Source of the DNA: Eremophila alpestris peregrina
Lineage: Eukaryota; Chordata; Aves; Passeriformes; Alaudidae
Direction of reading: 5' to 3'
Assembly (NCBI GenBank): GCA_009792885.1
Contig: WMCF01000014.1
Location: 10,559,924 to 10,623,923, forward strand
Length of the DNA stretch: 64,000 bases
The notes beneath the pieces are model-generated. The model did no database searches and was not told where the DNA came from. It saw only the letters and a program-made list of their open reading frames with translations. Position numbers and translations under genes: made by a program. Within the stretch, counting starts at the first letter, position 1; each line of letters begins with the position of its first letter. This document shows positions 23,301 to 36,377 of the stretch, one piece after another.

Positions 23301-25224
23301 TCTTAGGGTGTTTTTTAAAAACCAGTAACCTTGTTCCATGTATGGTCTAGGTTAAACCTGACTGTCCCTTTACACAGGTGTTTATATAAGATTTATATAT
23401 GATTTTTATATTTGATTTTTCCAAAGTGCTTGTAAGACTGAAATCAATGCAATTTCAGATGCAGAATTTCTTTTTTTCATGTATTAAGGGAGATTGAGCA
23501 GTCATTCAATACAGAAATGAAACAACATCATTTTAGTAATATAAAGAGAGTCACTATAAAAAAAATCAGGTCACAGTATCACAGGATGAAAACAAAGTAA
23601 ATTTATCAAATGCTAAAAACTGTCAATATTGCTGTGGAGAACAGACAGAAGGTACAGTTGTTTATCAGAGAGTTCATTGAACAGTCCAAAAGGGGAATCT
23701 TGCCCTTTATACAGAACATCTCACCACCTCTGGAAAGCACAATCCTGGCCAGCGCTGTGGCAAAAAAGGCAAAGTGTCTTGTCAAAGTGGAGGAACCAAA
23801 GAATAATTTCCAAAATTAAAGGGAATTAAGAACATAAGACAGTTTGAGGACAGAAAGGGAAGGGAAGGACAAAAAAAAAAAAAAAGGAGAAATAAAAGAA
23901 CAATGCAGTAGATGTTTCAAAAGTTATTTTGAATAAACATGTTTTCTGTGGTTCTTTGTAAAGTTTGTGAGAGCTGTGACTTCAGTTTCCAAGGCAGGTT
24001 ATCACAGACTGTAATCTGCTGGATTTTCAGTCAGCTTATATTTACCCAGAGCAAAGCTCTTAAAAATTAATCAAAAGAAACTGTTCTTCAAAATTTGAGG
24101 CACCAAGAGCTGTTTAATTGCTGCATAGTGATTTCTGTCTCTTACAGGAGTAGCATTGTCACGATATCAAACAAATGTTCAGCAGAGTGATAAATACAGC
24201 ACATGGAGTTAATATAATCGTGTACGTTCAGACAGGAAAGGGCAGCTCAGGATTCTTATGCCTTACTTATAGATATACACAATTCCCACCTTCCCCCAAA
24301 ATAAATATATAATAAAATAACCTTTTATTTCAAACTAAGTTAATATACAGTTAGTATAACCAGACTGGAAGAGTTCCATTTACCCTAAAGAAGCAATCCC
24401 TAATTGTGGACATATTACAGTTAATTACTTAGTAACTTGGTCTGAAGCTGTTAAGGATCATTTACTAGTGGCTTAGCTATAAAACACTACCAAAATAGTA
24501 TCTGTAACCCAGAGTGTACTTCAGAAGGTTGGGAACACAATTAGTGGCGTATATTCTTTGTCCAAGAACACAGAAATGTAGCTAGAATCATGATGACAAA
24601 TCACCTGTTTCTGCAGGCAACCTGCCTTGGTCAGTTGTGTGAAAAGGGAATGGGAAGGTTATTTATTTACATCTAGTACTGGATGGGCTGGTCAGTGAAC
24701 CTAAGGATTTTCAAGTCGATTAAAAGTGAAATTGCCCTGATCAACAGCTTTTCCTGAAAGAAGGGGCAGAGAAAAAACAAGCAATACAGCTGTGAGTATT
24801 AACTGACTCTGCCTACCACAGGATCTAACAAGCACAGTTATTCAGATATTTGCACCTGAGATTCTAATGGTTCTAGAAAACATCACTTAAAGAAAAAAAT
24901 TAGTAAGCATAATACAATGTATAGTCATTAGCTCCGAAGGGATTTTTGAAAAGCTTCCTTGCAAACTGGTCTGCAGGCATAACAATCTTCTGAATTTTTT
25001 TATATATACACAAGTCTTTAACTGTCAGTTAACAACTCAGTCACTTTTCTGAAAACTGGATCATCTTATGCCTTGCAGATCTTTTTCCTTTTTCCTGTTT
25101 ATTTAGTAGTCCATAAAAACAGACGCAGTTGCACTACTCTCATAATGCTACCAATCCTGGAATGTCTGCTGTCCTTTTAGATGGCAGGGCTGTGAATCCA
25201 TTTTAACTCCTTTCCTCAACTTAC
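20389..25224 (-). other. JARID2: JARID2 intron
   Basis: A 4.8-kb intron with mostly unique AT-rich sequence. It contains a 19-bp two-copy tandem repeat at 21371-21408, a T/G simple repeat at 22465-22500 and an A run near 23870. No transposon is recognised. Confidence 0.8.
21371..21408 (+). repeat. Two-copy 19-bp tandem repeat
   Basis: The unit ACAGCTGCACTGTTAGGAG is followed directly by a copy differing at one base (AAGAG for GGAG near the end). Each copy contains a CAGCTG E-box. Confidence 0.85.
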
Positions 25225-25407
25225 CTTGGCTGTTTTAAAGCCCATACTTGTCCACTGGGTGGTAGCAAAGTGCACCGATTCGGAAACACTATAGCCACAA
25301 CACACTTTGGACACAAAGGATCCAGGAAAACAGACCACAAACTGCCCGCTCTGCTGTACAGTACGGTGCACCCTGATCCCCTCCTTACACAAGATCTCTG
25401 GGGAGAT
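25225..25407 (-). CDS. JARID2: JARID2 JmjC exon (third iron-ligand region)
   Basis: Sixty-one codons in phase 0 read ISPEILCKEGIRVHRTVQQS, GQFVVCFPGSFVSKVCCGYS and VSESVHFATTQW. This is the second half of the JmjC beta-barrel. In active JmjC demethylases the sequence after GY carries the third iron-binding His (GYNHG-like); here it reads GYSVSE, so the His is absent, as in other JARID2 proteins. The acceptor is TTCCAG and the donor is GTAAG. Confidence 0.97.
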
Positions 25408-26158
25408 CTGGAAAGACAGAGAAAAGAAAAAAAGCCGGAGAAAAACAATTACTTGGAACTTTCTTTTACAGTACTCTGAGCCTCTTCCTGGTTGGGTGCT
25501 GCCACTGCTCCTGGTCGCCTTCCCTCTCCCACTCTGCAGTGGGAGCCTCAGTGATTGGAGTGACAATTGCACAAGTGCCTCTCGTCAAACCAACAGTTTA
25601 ACATCCCATGTGCCCCAAGAACACAACACTCTGCTACTCCAGAAAGCAATACAGATCTTTCAGCTCTCCATCCAATCTTTTCCAGCTTGGCAGTGCATCC
25701 ATTGTGCTACTGCACTTCTGTGAGATGTTACCATGGGTAGCCAAGGGAGGGCTTTTTGTTATGGGCTCCCCAATTTATACTTAAAGGCACTAAAAAGAAA
25801 TTATTATCCAAAAGATGAACTAAGGAGGCAAAAATACATATTAAGTTTCTCCTATCCATGCTGGCATCATAAAATGTCAGTCATGGTAGATGAATTGATT
25901 GAATCCCACTCCCTTTGTGAGGCTAAATACATTATAGACAGTATTAAAAACATTTATTGCACTTTCAGGTTTGTTTTTACATTAATAATAATAACAGCCT
26001 AGTTAGAAAAATACCATGTGGGTAAACACTGCAAAGAGAAAGTAGCCCCTTCTGCATCACTGCAGTGTAAGACAAAACCAGAATAAATCCCCAACCAACC
26101 AGCCTCATGATTAGCCTTGGGTTCTCAGATGGGAACTCCTCTCCCAGTGTTAACTTAC
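25408..26158 (-). other. JARID2: JARID2 intron
   Basis: A 751-bp intron with nothing recognisable inside. Confidence 0.85.
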
Positions 26159-26264
26159 CATTACATTACTTTCAAGCATTTCCAGCCCTGGAGTGCCATT
26201 GGCTTGCAGCAGGGTATGTACCACATCATCAAGTTTGTTCTCCTCCGCAGCAGGAATGCAATAC
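26159..26264 (-). CDS. JARID2: JARID2 JmjC exon
   Basis: The exon reads YCIPAAEENKLDDVVHTLLQ and then ANGTPGLEMLESNVM. The first base completes the Trp codon of the preceding exon. It forms a central part of the JmjC fold. The donor is GTAAGT. Confidence 0.97.
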
Positions 26265-29200
26265 CTGTTGTTTTGTCAGAGGAAAAGAGAAAGATTTACT
26301 GCGGAGCAAATAACAGTCCACAGCTACACAGTAACAGGCAATTCACCAGCACATTGATTAGAAGAAAGAAATTCAACACAAGGTTTCACACACAGTTCTG
26401 TTAAAACACTGAGGATTGAAGGGAAGTTGTTTATTCAGACTCAATCTGATCATGTTCAGCAAGTATCAAAAGACACAAAATTCCCAAAACAGAAATGTGA
26501 AAACTCAGTCCTCTGTAGAGTCAGAGGAGAGAAACCAGCAATAGATTGATGTTCCTTTTAACAGCACCAAACCAGCTAATTAATGGGCAGAAGTTTGCAT
26601 CTTGTGAGCACCAATATATGTTGTTATCTTTGTATTTATTATCAGTGCGTCAACCAAAGGATCTTCACATTTAATAACATTTTCTGTTTTTAACAGTCAA
26701 GACACCACAAATTCCCTCTTCAGTTTGTGCATTAAGTTGCCTAAGACCTTCTTGTCTTGCTCACTGAACAAATCCCACATCCCTCCTTCTCCCTTGCAAC
26801 AGAAGAGCAGCCAAAGTGGCAAGAGAGGTTTCAAACTCTGCTGGGAATCTGCCAAGTTGCACATCCTCCTCTCCTTAGAAGCCAAGGAAGCAGCTGTCCT
26901 CTAGTGCTCACTGCCAGCACTGCTCCCTCAGCAGAATGACAAGAGCTAACGTAGGAGTCTCGACTCTGAGAGCCACATCCAGAGAACTGCTGTTTTTCTG
27001 GATGCAGGGAGGCAATAAGGTGACAACAGGTCACTGCACTTGCCTGCAGCCTTTCTGAGGGGTGATGCTCAGGCAAGTAAAAACCATCTCCAGCTTTCTC
27101 ATGACTTACCCTTTCTCTTTAGGCAACGAGACCTCAACCTGGAGTCCACTTGCACAGCCCCCCCTCCAAAGAGTTGTTTTTCCAAACTTGGAACAAGAGA
27201 ATGAAGGTGGAAAGATTTGGGGGAAATGGTACAGTCTTCCTGCCATTCACCTGATCTCTCTAGCAACTTTATAAAGTGTCCTGCTGGCCCTACACACCTT
27301 GTCAGGGTACTTGCTTGTAACATGCACTAACTCCTTGCGCATCACAGAATTATCCTGACTGAAGAAGAGTCTGCAGAAGGCTGCAATTCCTATGATCTGA
27401 ACACCTCATCACTGTTCACTGTACTGCTGCTGACTTTGATTTGTGCTTGTTGACCTTCAAGCCAAGAGGCAGAAGACATGACATTATCTGATCATGCAGC
27501 TCATTGCAGCCACCAAAGAAGAGTTTTATTGAGCTGGTTGCCCAGGTGTACAAAGACCAACTCCTTGCATATATACTGACAATGGTCAGGACCTTGCCAG
27601 GGTTATAGAGAGATGAAGTAGAAAAACTTCACCTTGGTAAGAAAGGATCAAGTCTCAAAAACCATTTTAAATGTATGCCATGTGTCAAATATTTGATTGC
27701 TACCAGTGACAGCTTCAGTAAAGCTCCCCAGGTGTTGTATATCACTCTAGTTACACTGTAATAACAGATTTGAAACAGGGATTAAATTATTTTAAAGCTG
27801 AACCCAGATCATGGCAGAACCCACTCTTCTCTTTAAGAGTCATAAAATATGACTGGAACAGGCAGAAGATTTAAGCAATGAAATGCCTCACAAGACAAGC
27901 ACAGGAAAATGCTTGGTAAGGATGTGTGAAGAGGAGGGGCAGCACAGAAGTGCATGGAACTAACTCAGTACCTGGGGCAGGACCAAGGGAAATGAGATCC
28001 TTTGCAACTGGTGTATGCTGCAATTACACTCATCTGCAATTCCTGATGTACCTATAAAAATGGGAAGTGAGCAGCCAGTATAGACTTCTGAGTGTCTTGG
28101 CAGAACAAGACTTCCTTCTCTCTTTTATTGGGCACTGAGGATCCCTCCAGAATAAAAAGGTTAGGTCACTGACCTCTGCCTTGCATGCAAATTGAGTTCT
28201 CCCCTGTTTCATCTCCATGAGCTAAAACTTGAGAGATTAGAGAGTGAGCTGAGCAATCTGCAGGTAAACAAAGTGTTTTGAGTAGCACAGGGATGTGTCC
28301 TTGGAGAAGATTTCTGGATGGTGGATGGACTTGGCAAGACAGAGGAGAGGTTTGGAGCCCAGTGGCTGCTTTGTTGTCCCCGAAGCAGCGACCGAAGGCA
28401 GCGCTGTCAGGGCTACTCCAGGTACTGTGCCAGACCTGCAGATATTAAATTCATCTTCTCCTAACACAGCTGGGTGCTTTATTGCACTATTAAAAGTTGT
28501 AATGAGCTAATGAATACTAGCCTGACACTTCAGGCTGGCAGCCTTGCTGAAGAATAGCTTCAACACAGGAGTTTCACTTCCTTCTTATGAGTTATTCCTG
28601 CCCACTATCCCTGTCTCATCAAGGCTATCATCACAAACATGCCTTAAGCTATGTACTCATCTCTGTAAGTCCATCAAGATAAAGCAAATGGCTTCTTTAC
28701 TTTTATTCTTCTTGGATTTGAAAAACAGGAATAGTAGTCTTTCCTAAAATTTGAGCTGTCCACATGCCAGCCTGTTCAACCCCAAGAGTCACGTGCTTTG
28801 ACACACAGTATGAAGAGTGGCCTCAGAACTTAATTAGGAGATTCTTGAATACCTTCTGTTTGGAATATAGTGTAATTTAAGACTAGATTAATGTTTTAGA
28901 AAGAAACAGACCTAAGGTTGAGGACAATGTAGCTTGCTCAGTGATTTGTCCTGACACTATACTATCATAAAAGATTACACATTCCTGATTCACAGAACAG
29001 GGAGAAGACCCATGAAATGCCCATGACAGAAACTGACAAACTCTCAGATCTGCAGCATGACCCATACCTTTACCCCTTGAAAGGATCACATACAGAACAT
29101 TTCTTCAACTTAACACATTTAGAGAGAGAGGAGATCCTGCTCTAATGGTTTTCTCCAGATTTCAAAGCCTTTTTGTTGGGTCATGTACTTTCCCAGTGAC

Positions 29201-29513
29201 ATCAGCAGCATCTGAGAAATGTGTGAGAACAAACTCTGCATGTGCATAAAGAGCAGTTCATGATGCCACTGCCACCATGGGGAGGGACATCAAGACACCA
29301 GAAGAGACCACAGAAAACCAAGTTAAACTTTTCTTCCAAGAAAGGGGTTTTCATCTCCTAAATTTATACCAAATTTTCCTATTAAAACTGGACCTCCCCA
29401 TGACCCTTCTAGGTGGGATTCCCTCATGCAAAAGTACTACATGAGTTGCTACTGACACCAGCCTACAGGCAGCCACTGCAGGGAACATAGAGAAAAACCA
29501 CAGGAGTACCTAC
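26265..29513 (-). other. JARID2: JARID2 intron
   Basis: A 3.2-kb intron of unique sequence with no recognised repeat. Short ORFs on both strands have no recognisable homology. Confidence 0.8.
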
Positions 29514-29628
29514 CAAATGCAATCAGCACCAGTGTGTAAGTAGTCAATGTATGGAAGGTGATTTTGGTCTCGAGACCAGCATGAGGTAGAAAAGACCATG
29601 CCAATATTTAGCCAAGGAATTGTCACTC
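29514..29628 (-). CDS. JARID2: JARID2 JmjC exon (first iron-ligand region)
   Basis: The exon encodes VTIPWLNIGMVFSTSCWSRD, QNHLPYIDYLHTGADCI and two bases of a Trp codon. In active JmjC enzymes this position carries an H-x-D/E iron motif after Trp (for example WHTED in KDM4A). Here it reads WSRDQ, so the first His is Ser. Together with the missing third His this supports a non-catalytic protein. The acceptor is TTTTAG and the donor is GTAGGT. Confidence 0.97.
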
Positions 29629-30447
29629 CTAAAACAAAGAGATTGAAAAATGAGTTTGGAGTAACTTCAGTTTGTTCAGTAAAAGACAGTCTGAGAGAGC
29701 ATTTTAATCAAAAATCTTATTCTCCCTGTAAGCTGACCCTTGAAGTTGTAAGTCTTCCTATCAGAATGAATAATTCACAGGGAGTAATTTAACAAATTTA
29801 GCATTTTCCACTAAGAAAATTATCTACCAACCAACTGCAGTGCCCTTGAACACGTTTGTTTTCCAATAGCTGTATAAAACTTTTATTCTTAGGAGAATTT
29901 AAAATGCCAGTAATTCAAGCTCACTGCCACTGATCAGAGGAGGTTGCTTCATTTTGTCAAGCATGCAAGTAACTTTTCAGCAGGTATCCTGTTTCCCAGC
30001 TGGTTTGTTCAGGCTCAACACCTGATCTCTCAACAGGAGATTCCACTGCGCTTTCAATGTTTCTTACCAGCAAACTGCAATGGTGTACAGGCAGCTAGAG
30101 AATTTCTGTCAATTCATTTAAAAAAACGTGTGTGCTGCTTTTCCCAGAGCTACAGACTACATTTTACAAGTGTGGAAGTTGCACAGCTCTGTGATGACAC
30201 AAAAGAACACCAACAGCCTGGCAAGAACAGCAAGGGATGCTGCAGGTACAACCAATTCCTCCAAGGAATAGGGTCTCAACTGCTCATTAATCCTTTATCT
30301 CCATGGCTGCCTTCACCCCTTTAACACTCCCTGCTGCAAACAACTGCTCAGTCAGCTGGGGAACAGCAGGGCCAGGAAGAGGGAGAAGCATTTGGTACCC
30401 ACATTCAGAGGACACTGACAGGAAACACAGAGAAGAGCCTTGCTTAC
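29629..30447 (-). other. JARID2: JARID2 intron
   Basis: An 819-bp intron. The plus-strand frame at 29944-30324 (126 codons) matches no protein I recognise and is treated as chance. Confidence 0.85.
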
Positions 30448-30518
30448 CAGGCACAGCACCAAGATGTCGCAGGATGGATCCTGTATTATTAGGAAGGACT
30501 GTGAGGTTCCACCCATGC
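30448..30518 (-). CDS. JARID2: JARID2 JmjC exon (short)
   Basis: This 71-nt exon encodes HGWNLTVLPNNTGSILRHLG and AVP, with one split base at each end (Arg before, Gly after). It is the N-terminal part of the JmjC domain. The donor is GTAAGC and the acceptor is CAAACAG. Confidence 0.96.
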
Positions 30519-30649
30519 CTGTTTGAGGGGTGACACACAGGGACACACAGTCAGTGCACACTCCCCATGCCAAGGCTCCAGTGCCAAGCTGCCCTGCTGG
30601 GCTCTGCTCAGGAGTGAGGCAACAAAGAGGATGGATTTGGGGCTCTTAC
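30519..30649 (-). other. JARID2: JARID2 short intron
   Basis: At 131 bp this is the shortest intron in the window, with GTAAGA donor and AACAG acceptor. Confidence 0.9.
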
Positions 30650-30768
30650 CTTGAAAATGGTTCAGATTTTCCCACAGGAAAACCACTCCCGTGGGTGTTG
30701 GTATCCACTTTTCCACAATGCACTGCTACATGGCAATCTTTCTGTTCCACTATCCGCCAGTATTCTTG
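30650..30768 (-). CDS. JARID2: JARID2 exon at JmjC entry
   Basis: The exon reads QEYWRIVEQKDCHVAVHCGK, VDTNTHGSGFPVGKSEPFS and two bases of a split Arg codon. It matches the conserved JARID2 segment where the JmjC domain begins. The acceptor is CCACAG. Confidence 0.97.
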
Positions 30769-31201
30769 CTGTGGTAAGAGAAAACAGCCATGCATTTTTA
30801 ATTTGCTGAACAAGGTGCCTCTCATTAAATATAAACCCCAGAAATGTACAAGGCTCTCATGACCTTAATATAATTCAACATAAAAGATTGCTTAAAAATA
30901 AGAATATAAATAATTGAAAGTCACAATATGGCAGGCAAAATTTAGATCCTCTTGGGTTGTGTGTTTCAGCACATCTGATTAAGAACTCCTTCTCTTCCTC
31001 AGTTCATCAACACCTCTACTAAAAATGTTCAAAAATTTTAAAGGAAGGAAGAATCAGCACCATGTCTATTTAACCATTTTTTAAAATTCCAAACTATACA
31101 GCTTAAACTGATTACAGAAATGCTTGAAAGTCAACTATCCTGAATCCCCATACTCAGTGCCCTGAAATAAAAACCTTTACCACCCCTTGAGCTGGCCTCA
31201 C
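30769..31201 (-). other. JARID2: JARID2 intron
   Basis: A 433-bp AT-rich intron with nothing recognisable inside. Confidence 0.9.
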
Positions 31202-31294
31202 CTCTACTTCAGCTACTGTAGGCTCCTTTGTGAAGCACATGTTCATGATGTTTCTTGCTGTTCGGTAGAAGGTTGTTAACGAAACAGACCTACC
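31202..31294 (-). CDS. JARID2: JARID2 exon between ARID and JmjC
   Basis: Thirty-one codons in phase 0 read GRSVSLTTFYRTARNIMNMC and FTKEPTVAEVE. This segment links the acidic end of the ARID-containing exon to the JmjC domain. The donor is GTGAGG and the acceptor is CCACAG. Confidence 0.97.
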
Positions 31295-34200
31295 CTGTGG
31301 AAAAATAAAATAAAATTAAAAGTGAAAATGAAAAAACACTCATACATTTCCCCCATGTCCTCACTCTTTTCCTTACAGACTCAATCCCAGATTGAGAGGG
31401 AAAGAGGCTGAAGTCTCCAGAAGAGATATGGGTTTAAAGCTCATTTTGCTGCTGATGGAAAATACCTCAGAAGATACAGAAATTCAACCACATCAATGTC
31501 CCAAACCCACCATGTAAAAAGGCCAAGTGAATGCTCCCAGCAGGAACACTGCTGTGTCCAGCACAATGCTCGTGTTTTATAAACACAAACACGTGCAGAG
31601 GATGGACATGGCCCAGCTTCCTATGGCAGCTTGCAAAGACCCCAGAAGGCAGCCAGTCAAATCCAATACATTATCCAGGGACCATGTGGGCCATGCTCTT
31701 TATGTATAAGCAGCAGGTGAAAAAGACTTAGAAAATTCACAGAAATGCTCAGCATCAGATGAGCATTTGTGGTGGAAGAGGGTCACAAAAAGCAGAGTTT
31801 GCCAGGATTACTGTTATCACTTGCTTTCAAAAACTAGTTATGCTCAATTCACTAAAAGCAGCTCAAATGCCAAGGAACCAAGACTTGTTATTACAAGGTT
31901 AGAAAAAGTAAAACACAGTAAAATTGCTGAATAAGTGCGTTCTTTCTTGGCACTGCTGCAGGAGCTTTACAAGAAGAGGCTCCGACTTGCTTTTCTGCTT
32001 GAGCTACCCCAACATTTCCAGGCACCTGCTTTTCTGCAACCTACACCACCAGAAGCTCTGGGAAGCATCATCAGATGGCTTTGGAGGCAAGAGCACAAGC
32101 ACCCACTTGCTCCTTTCAGCCCTGACATCGTGGTGTGTCCAGACAGGAACCTCTGTGTTGTCTCCTCTGCTCCAGAGCAGAAGGAAGATGCTGGGGAGAT
32201 GCATGCCAGGAGAGCTGGCAGCACCACACGAGCTCTGAGGGCACTGCTGCAGGCAGAGACCCACTGTGTCCCCTGACTGCTCATCTGAGCAACGACAGAC
32301 TTCAAAAAAACTCTACATAAATGAGCTTTATTGTTTGGACTGTTACCTTTCTAGCTTTTCAACTACAAACTATTATGAAAGAGATCTGCCAAACCACCTC
32401 AGCCTTTTCTTGTGTTTAATTTATTTCATAACTATGTCCAAGAGTAAACTAGAAAGAGCTATAAAAGCAGCTTTCCCCCAGAGGCCAAGTCTATCACTCC
32501 GCTCATGTGGTTGTAACGTTGTCACTTTTTAAATTGAATGCTGCATAATTAGCTTCAGCAAAAAAAGTTTGTGAAATGCCCAGGGCCTGGGGCACTCAGA
32601 TTCCCATAAACTTCAGAGCTGGATTCTCTGTGATCCAATAAGCAATTTCCTTCATCTTTTAATGCCCTTGTGAATGGTTTATTGAGGCAGCCCTTTACCA
32701 CAGAGCCTCTCGCAAAGCGCAGGGCCCGCACCAGTCACGGCGCTGGGGCACGGCCCCCACCAGCACTGCAGCAGCTGCCTCCTGCCAGCTACACTCGCCT
32801 CTTCCTCTCACCTCAGGCAGAAAAAGCAAATTAAGGCCTCATCCTCCAAGATTAGCCATGTCTTTCAGTTTTTCAGATACACAAGACAGAAAATAGAAGC
32901 ATATAGGCAAGCAAGAAAAAAAGACAGTGGAAAACTGGAACAGCTTAACCCTTAAAAATTGCATATACCTATTTCTTCCTCTGCCAAGAGTTTAGTATCT
33001 TTTTAGTCTCCTAAAAACTATAAAACAAATTAAATGGCTGAGGGTTTTTTTTAATCTGTTTGTGCTATTTGTTCGTTTTCTTTAATCTGAGGAATCTTGT
33101 AACATTTTCTGACGCCAACACACAAAATAATTTTAAATGCTTTAATGAAGCACTCTAACCAGGACACAAAATGAACTTCTGAGGAGCAAAATACCCTTTC
33201 CAACACCCTGAAAAGTATCTCAGCAGTTCAATAGCTGTCCCAGGAGTTTCAAGCTACAAAGCAGAGTCTCTGTTGCTGTGACAAGAAGAGAGGAAGGTTT
33301 AAGAAAGAAATTCCTATTTCCTCCCCTAATTATTCTCACATCTGATGCAGGGGCCATGAGGGCCAACCCAGGGGGAGCAGCACCACCACCAAGCCTGAGG
33401 GGAAGGCAGACAGAAGGACACTGCAATGCTATGAATGTTAAAGACATTAAACCAAACATAAATATGAGTTGAAACCAGAGATTTCACAATGGCCACAGGT
33501 GGGAAAGAGGGGCTCCTATTAGGTGGAGTGTGAAAATGCAAATCCCTGGGTGAATAGAGTTCAGCATAGGATTTCCATGATGGTTTTACAGAAGGGCAGG
33601 CAAAACTTGCATTGTGATTTCTTCTCTGTGTCCCTCTAATGAGTCTGCTAATGTGCCTTCAGTTTGGTCTGTATGGAAACAAATGCTGCTTTCAGTCAGC
33701 AGCAGTGAAGATATTAAAAATATTTTCAGAGACAAAACTGGGGAAAGAAGAGTGAAAATCTTGCATCAGATCCTGCTTTGGTGTCAACAGTTTACTTCAC
33801 ACACTTAGAAATGACAACATTTTAATCCTCAGGTAGAAAAGCCACTTATTTAGGAGTGAAGTAAGCAAGCCCAGCAGCCTGCAGCACACACTTAAAAGCA
33901 CAGCAGGCCTCACAGTCTGGCAAGGAGAGACAATGAAAATAATTTGGGAGTCCTGGCAGAAAGTCAGCCTAACACAAAGGAGATTTACTCTAACCTTGAC
34001 ATGTGATATGGTGGTAACTCCTCCTGGAACACTGGATGTCTCTTGCTAAAAACAGCTCAAGCATGTGCTGACTGTAGAAATTACTGTGAGAAACCCTACA
34101 TGTACTGCCTCTTCAAAGTCTGAAGAACAGACTTCATGGCCTAAAGTGAACTACAGCCATTGATTATGATGTACTCCCTTCAGCCCTCAAGATATTGACC

Positions 34201-36377
34201 TGGGCATTTTTCCCAGTCATGTTTTTTGGTTTTTTGCTGTTGTTTGGTTGGCTTTTTGTTTGTTTGTTTTTGTTTTGTGTGTGTTTTTCATTTTTAATTA
34301 GAATTAGCAATGTGCTTTACAAAGGAACCATTACAATCTCATCATCTGTGGAAACTGTAACATGAGGGCAAGTTCTGTTAATAGAATTCTAATTTTCTCA
34401 GGAATATGTTACTAGGTAAAGAATATTCCCCCATCCACACACACAAGATTAAAAGGCTTGTTTCATTAAATGCCATGAAGCACTCTCTGCTTACAGCTGA
34501 TGCCAGCACCACCTTCCCTCAGTCTTTTAAAGCCTAGTGATGAACTACAGCAATTTTACATCTTGTGGGCTACCCTGGTGCATCAAGCTTGATGCATAAT
34601 TTCTGTGTCTTGAGGCTTGCTCTGAGTGACATAACCAGTATTAATGCAGGAGTCCTCCTACAGGGCTTTACCCTGAGTGCTGTGAAAATGAAGCTTCATT
34701 CCTCTCTCTGTGCTCAGGCTGGCCAGAGCACTCCACAGCAGGCATCTCTCCAGAAACCCACCAGAGATTTGCTTCCCCCTGCCTTCTCCCCAGGCCATCA
34801 CCTGTGACAGCAGCTCCCAGTCTTTGCACTACAGAGAACATGGAATAGGATCAGAACAGGCAAGTCCCAGTGTCTGGGAAGCTGCTGGTACCACAGTGGA
34901 CACTCCAAGGCATTCCCTGAGTGGCTCCATGTGTTGCAGCTGCTTTGGTAGGTGAGGAGAGCCCTGGCCCATAGGCTCAGTGATGCTCTCCATGCTCAGG
35001 ACAGAATTATTTCTACTGGTATTGTCAGACTCAGCCAGGCTCCGATGCTGCCAGTACTTCCAGTGCTTTTTTTGGTGACCAGGCAGAAATTCTGGGAGCT
35101 GTCTGCCTTTTGGGGTAAAGGCCTGGTACTCCGCAGACTCACACTGCTCATACCAGCTACACTTTGCTTGCTTGCTTTTTCTCACTTCCTAAATCATATT
35201 GGGATACTTCTCACAAATCCCAATCTTGCTTTTTGAGGGAACTTCTGAACTTTGAAGTGCAACCTGCACTGGGAAAAGAAGTAAAAGGCATTCCCCCTTT
35301 AAGTTTGAGGTTGTTCATGCAGTAGTCAGGATAGAGTGTATCAAGTTTTTCATTTAACCATCATTAAGCACAGGATATTAAGCACAGAAATTCACTATTC
35401 ACAAAAGCTGCTGTCATTAGATAAGCTTCTCTCCAAGGGCAGCATGGCAAAGAGATTGCTTTTTAAAGGTGGAATTGAGGCCAGATCCCCAAGAAAAAGA
35501 ATTTTTGGGCTGATAAATCATAACAAGCTGCAAAAGAAAACTGAAGCAAGCTTTTAAAGCCCAAGTTGTGAGCTCATACAGTCCCTAAATAGCTTAACAA
35601 TAAGTCATTTTGGGCTATCTGGCTTTATTTCCTGGTGATGGAAGTGAGGTTGGAAGGGGAAGAACAGCATATTCCTTTACTGGGCACGGACACTCAATGC
35701 TATATTTCTCTCAGAGTGCAGCTATGCCATTCAACACAACTCAAAATTGCACTGTGAGTTGCAGTTGCCAAGTCCTGCTCCAGAGCAGGAGACTGCCAAA
35801 TAAAACAGAGTGGAAGAGTCAGCATTCCTTTGTAAATGGATGCACTTGATATGTGGAGGACTAAGCGTCCATGTGACTGTTAGTGCTGAGCTAAGTCTGG
35901 CACCGTGGATGAAAATAATGTTTGCATTTCAATTTGCCCTTTCTAAACGTAGTAGTATTTCTAGTGATGTTGGTTTTGATGTGCAGCACTGCTTCACTCA
36001 AGGAGAGATTTGCAAGAAGCAGGAATGAGAAAGCAGAACATTACTTTAAATGTCACTAGAAAATGAAAATACAATCTGTGTCTGCAAGGATAATTGGGCA
36101 GAAATATTCAGGGAACCTCTCACAAGGAGATGAAGGGGGGCAGAGCCCAGTGCATCTTGTTATGACAATAATGCCTCCCAGCTTTTCCAGACATCCTACA
36201 AGAGCCAGGCATATCAGGATAAAGCCACCAGACTGCCTGGCCATGATAACCACGGTAAGTGGTGCCTCGGGGATGCCACTGCCACCCACCAGCTCCCCTC
36301 GGACAGCCGGGTGTGCACCCAGCCACCACCCACACAGCAGCACCAGGGGCTCTGCAAAACAGAGCCAGCCTCGTTAC
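31295..36377 (-). other. JARID2: JARID2 intron
   Basis: A 5.1-kb intron. It holds a GC-rich patch at about 32690-32800, a T/G repeat at 34226-34285 and otherwise unique sequence. The overlapping ORFs at 31924-32305 on both strands have no recognisable product. Confidence 0.8.
34226..34285 (+). repeat. T/G-rich TTTG repeat
   Basis: TTTTTTGG and TTTG units end in GTGTGTG. It is low-complexity sequence. Confidence 0.85.

Noticed and set aside
24700..24770. Exon-like minus-strand segment with acceptor TTCTTTCAG
   Set aside because: The acceptor looks good, but JARID2 exons on either side join directly in phase, the translation does not match the family, and no matching donor is evident.
31924..32305. 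Overlapping ORFs of over 100 codons on both strands in a JARID2 intron
   Set aside because: No homology recognised, no splice-site fit, and the frames overlap each other.
36120..36377. Open frame continuing past the ARID-exon donor
   Set aside because: A canonical GTAACG donor follows the conserved CIYK, and the next exon resumes with the conserved GRSV. The continuation is intronic.
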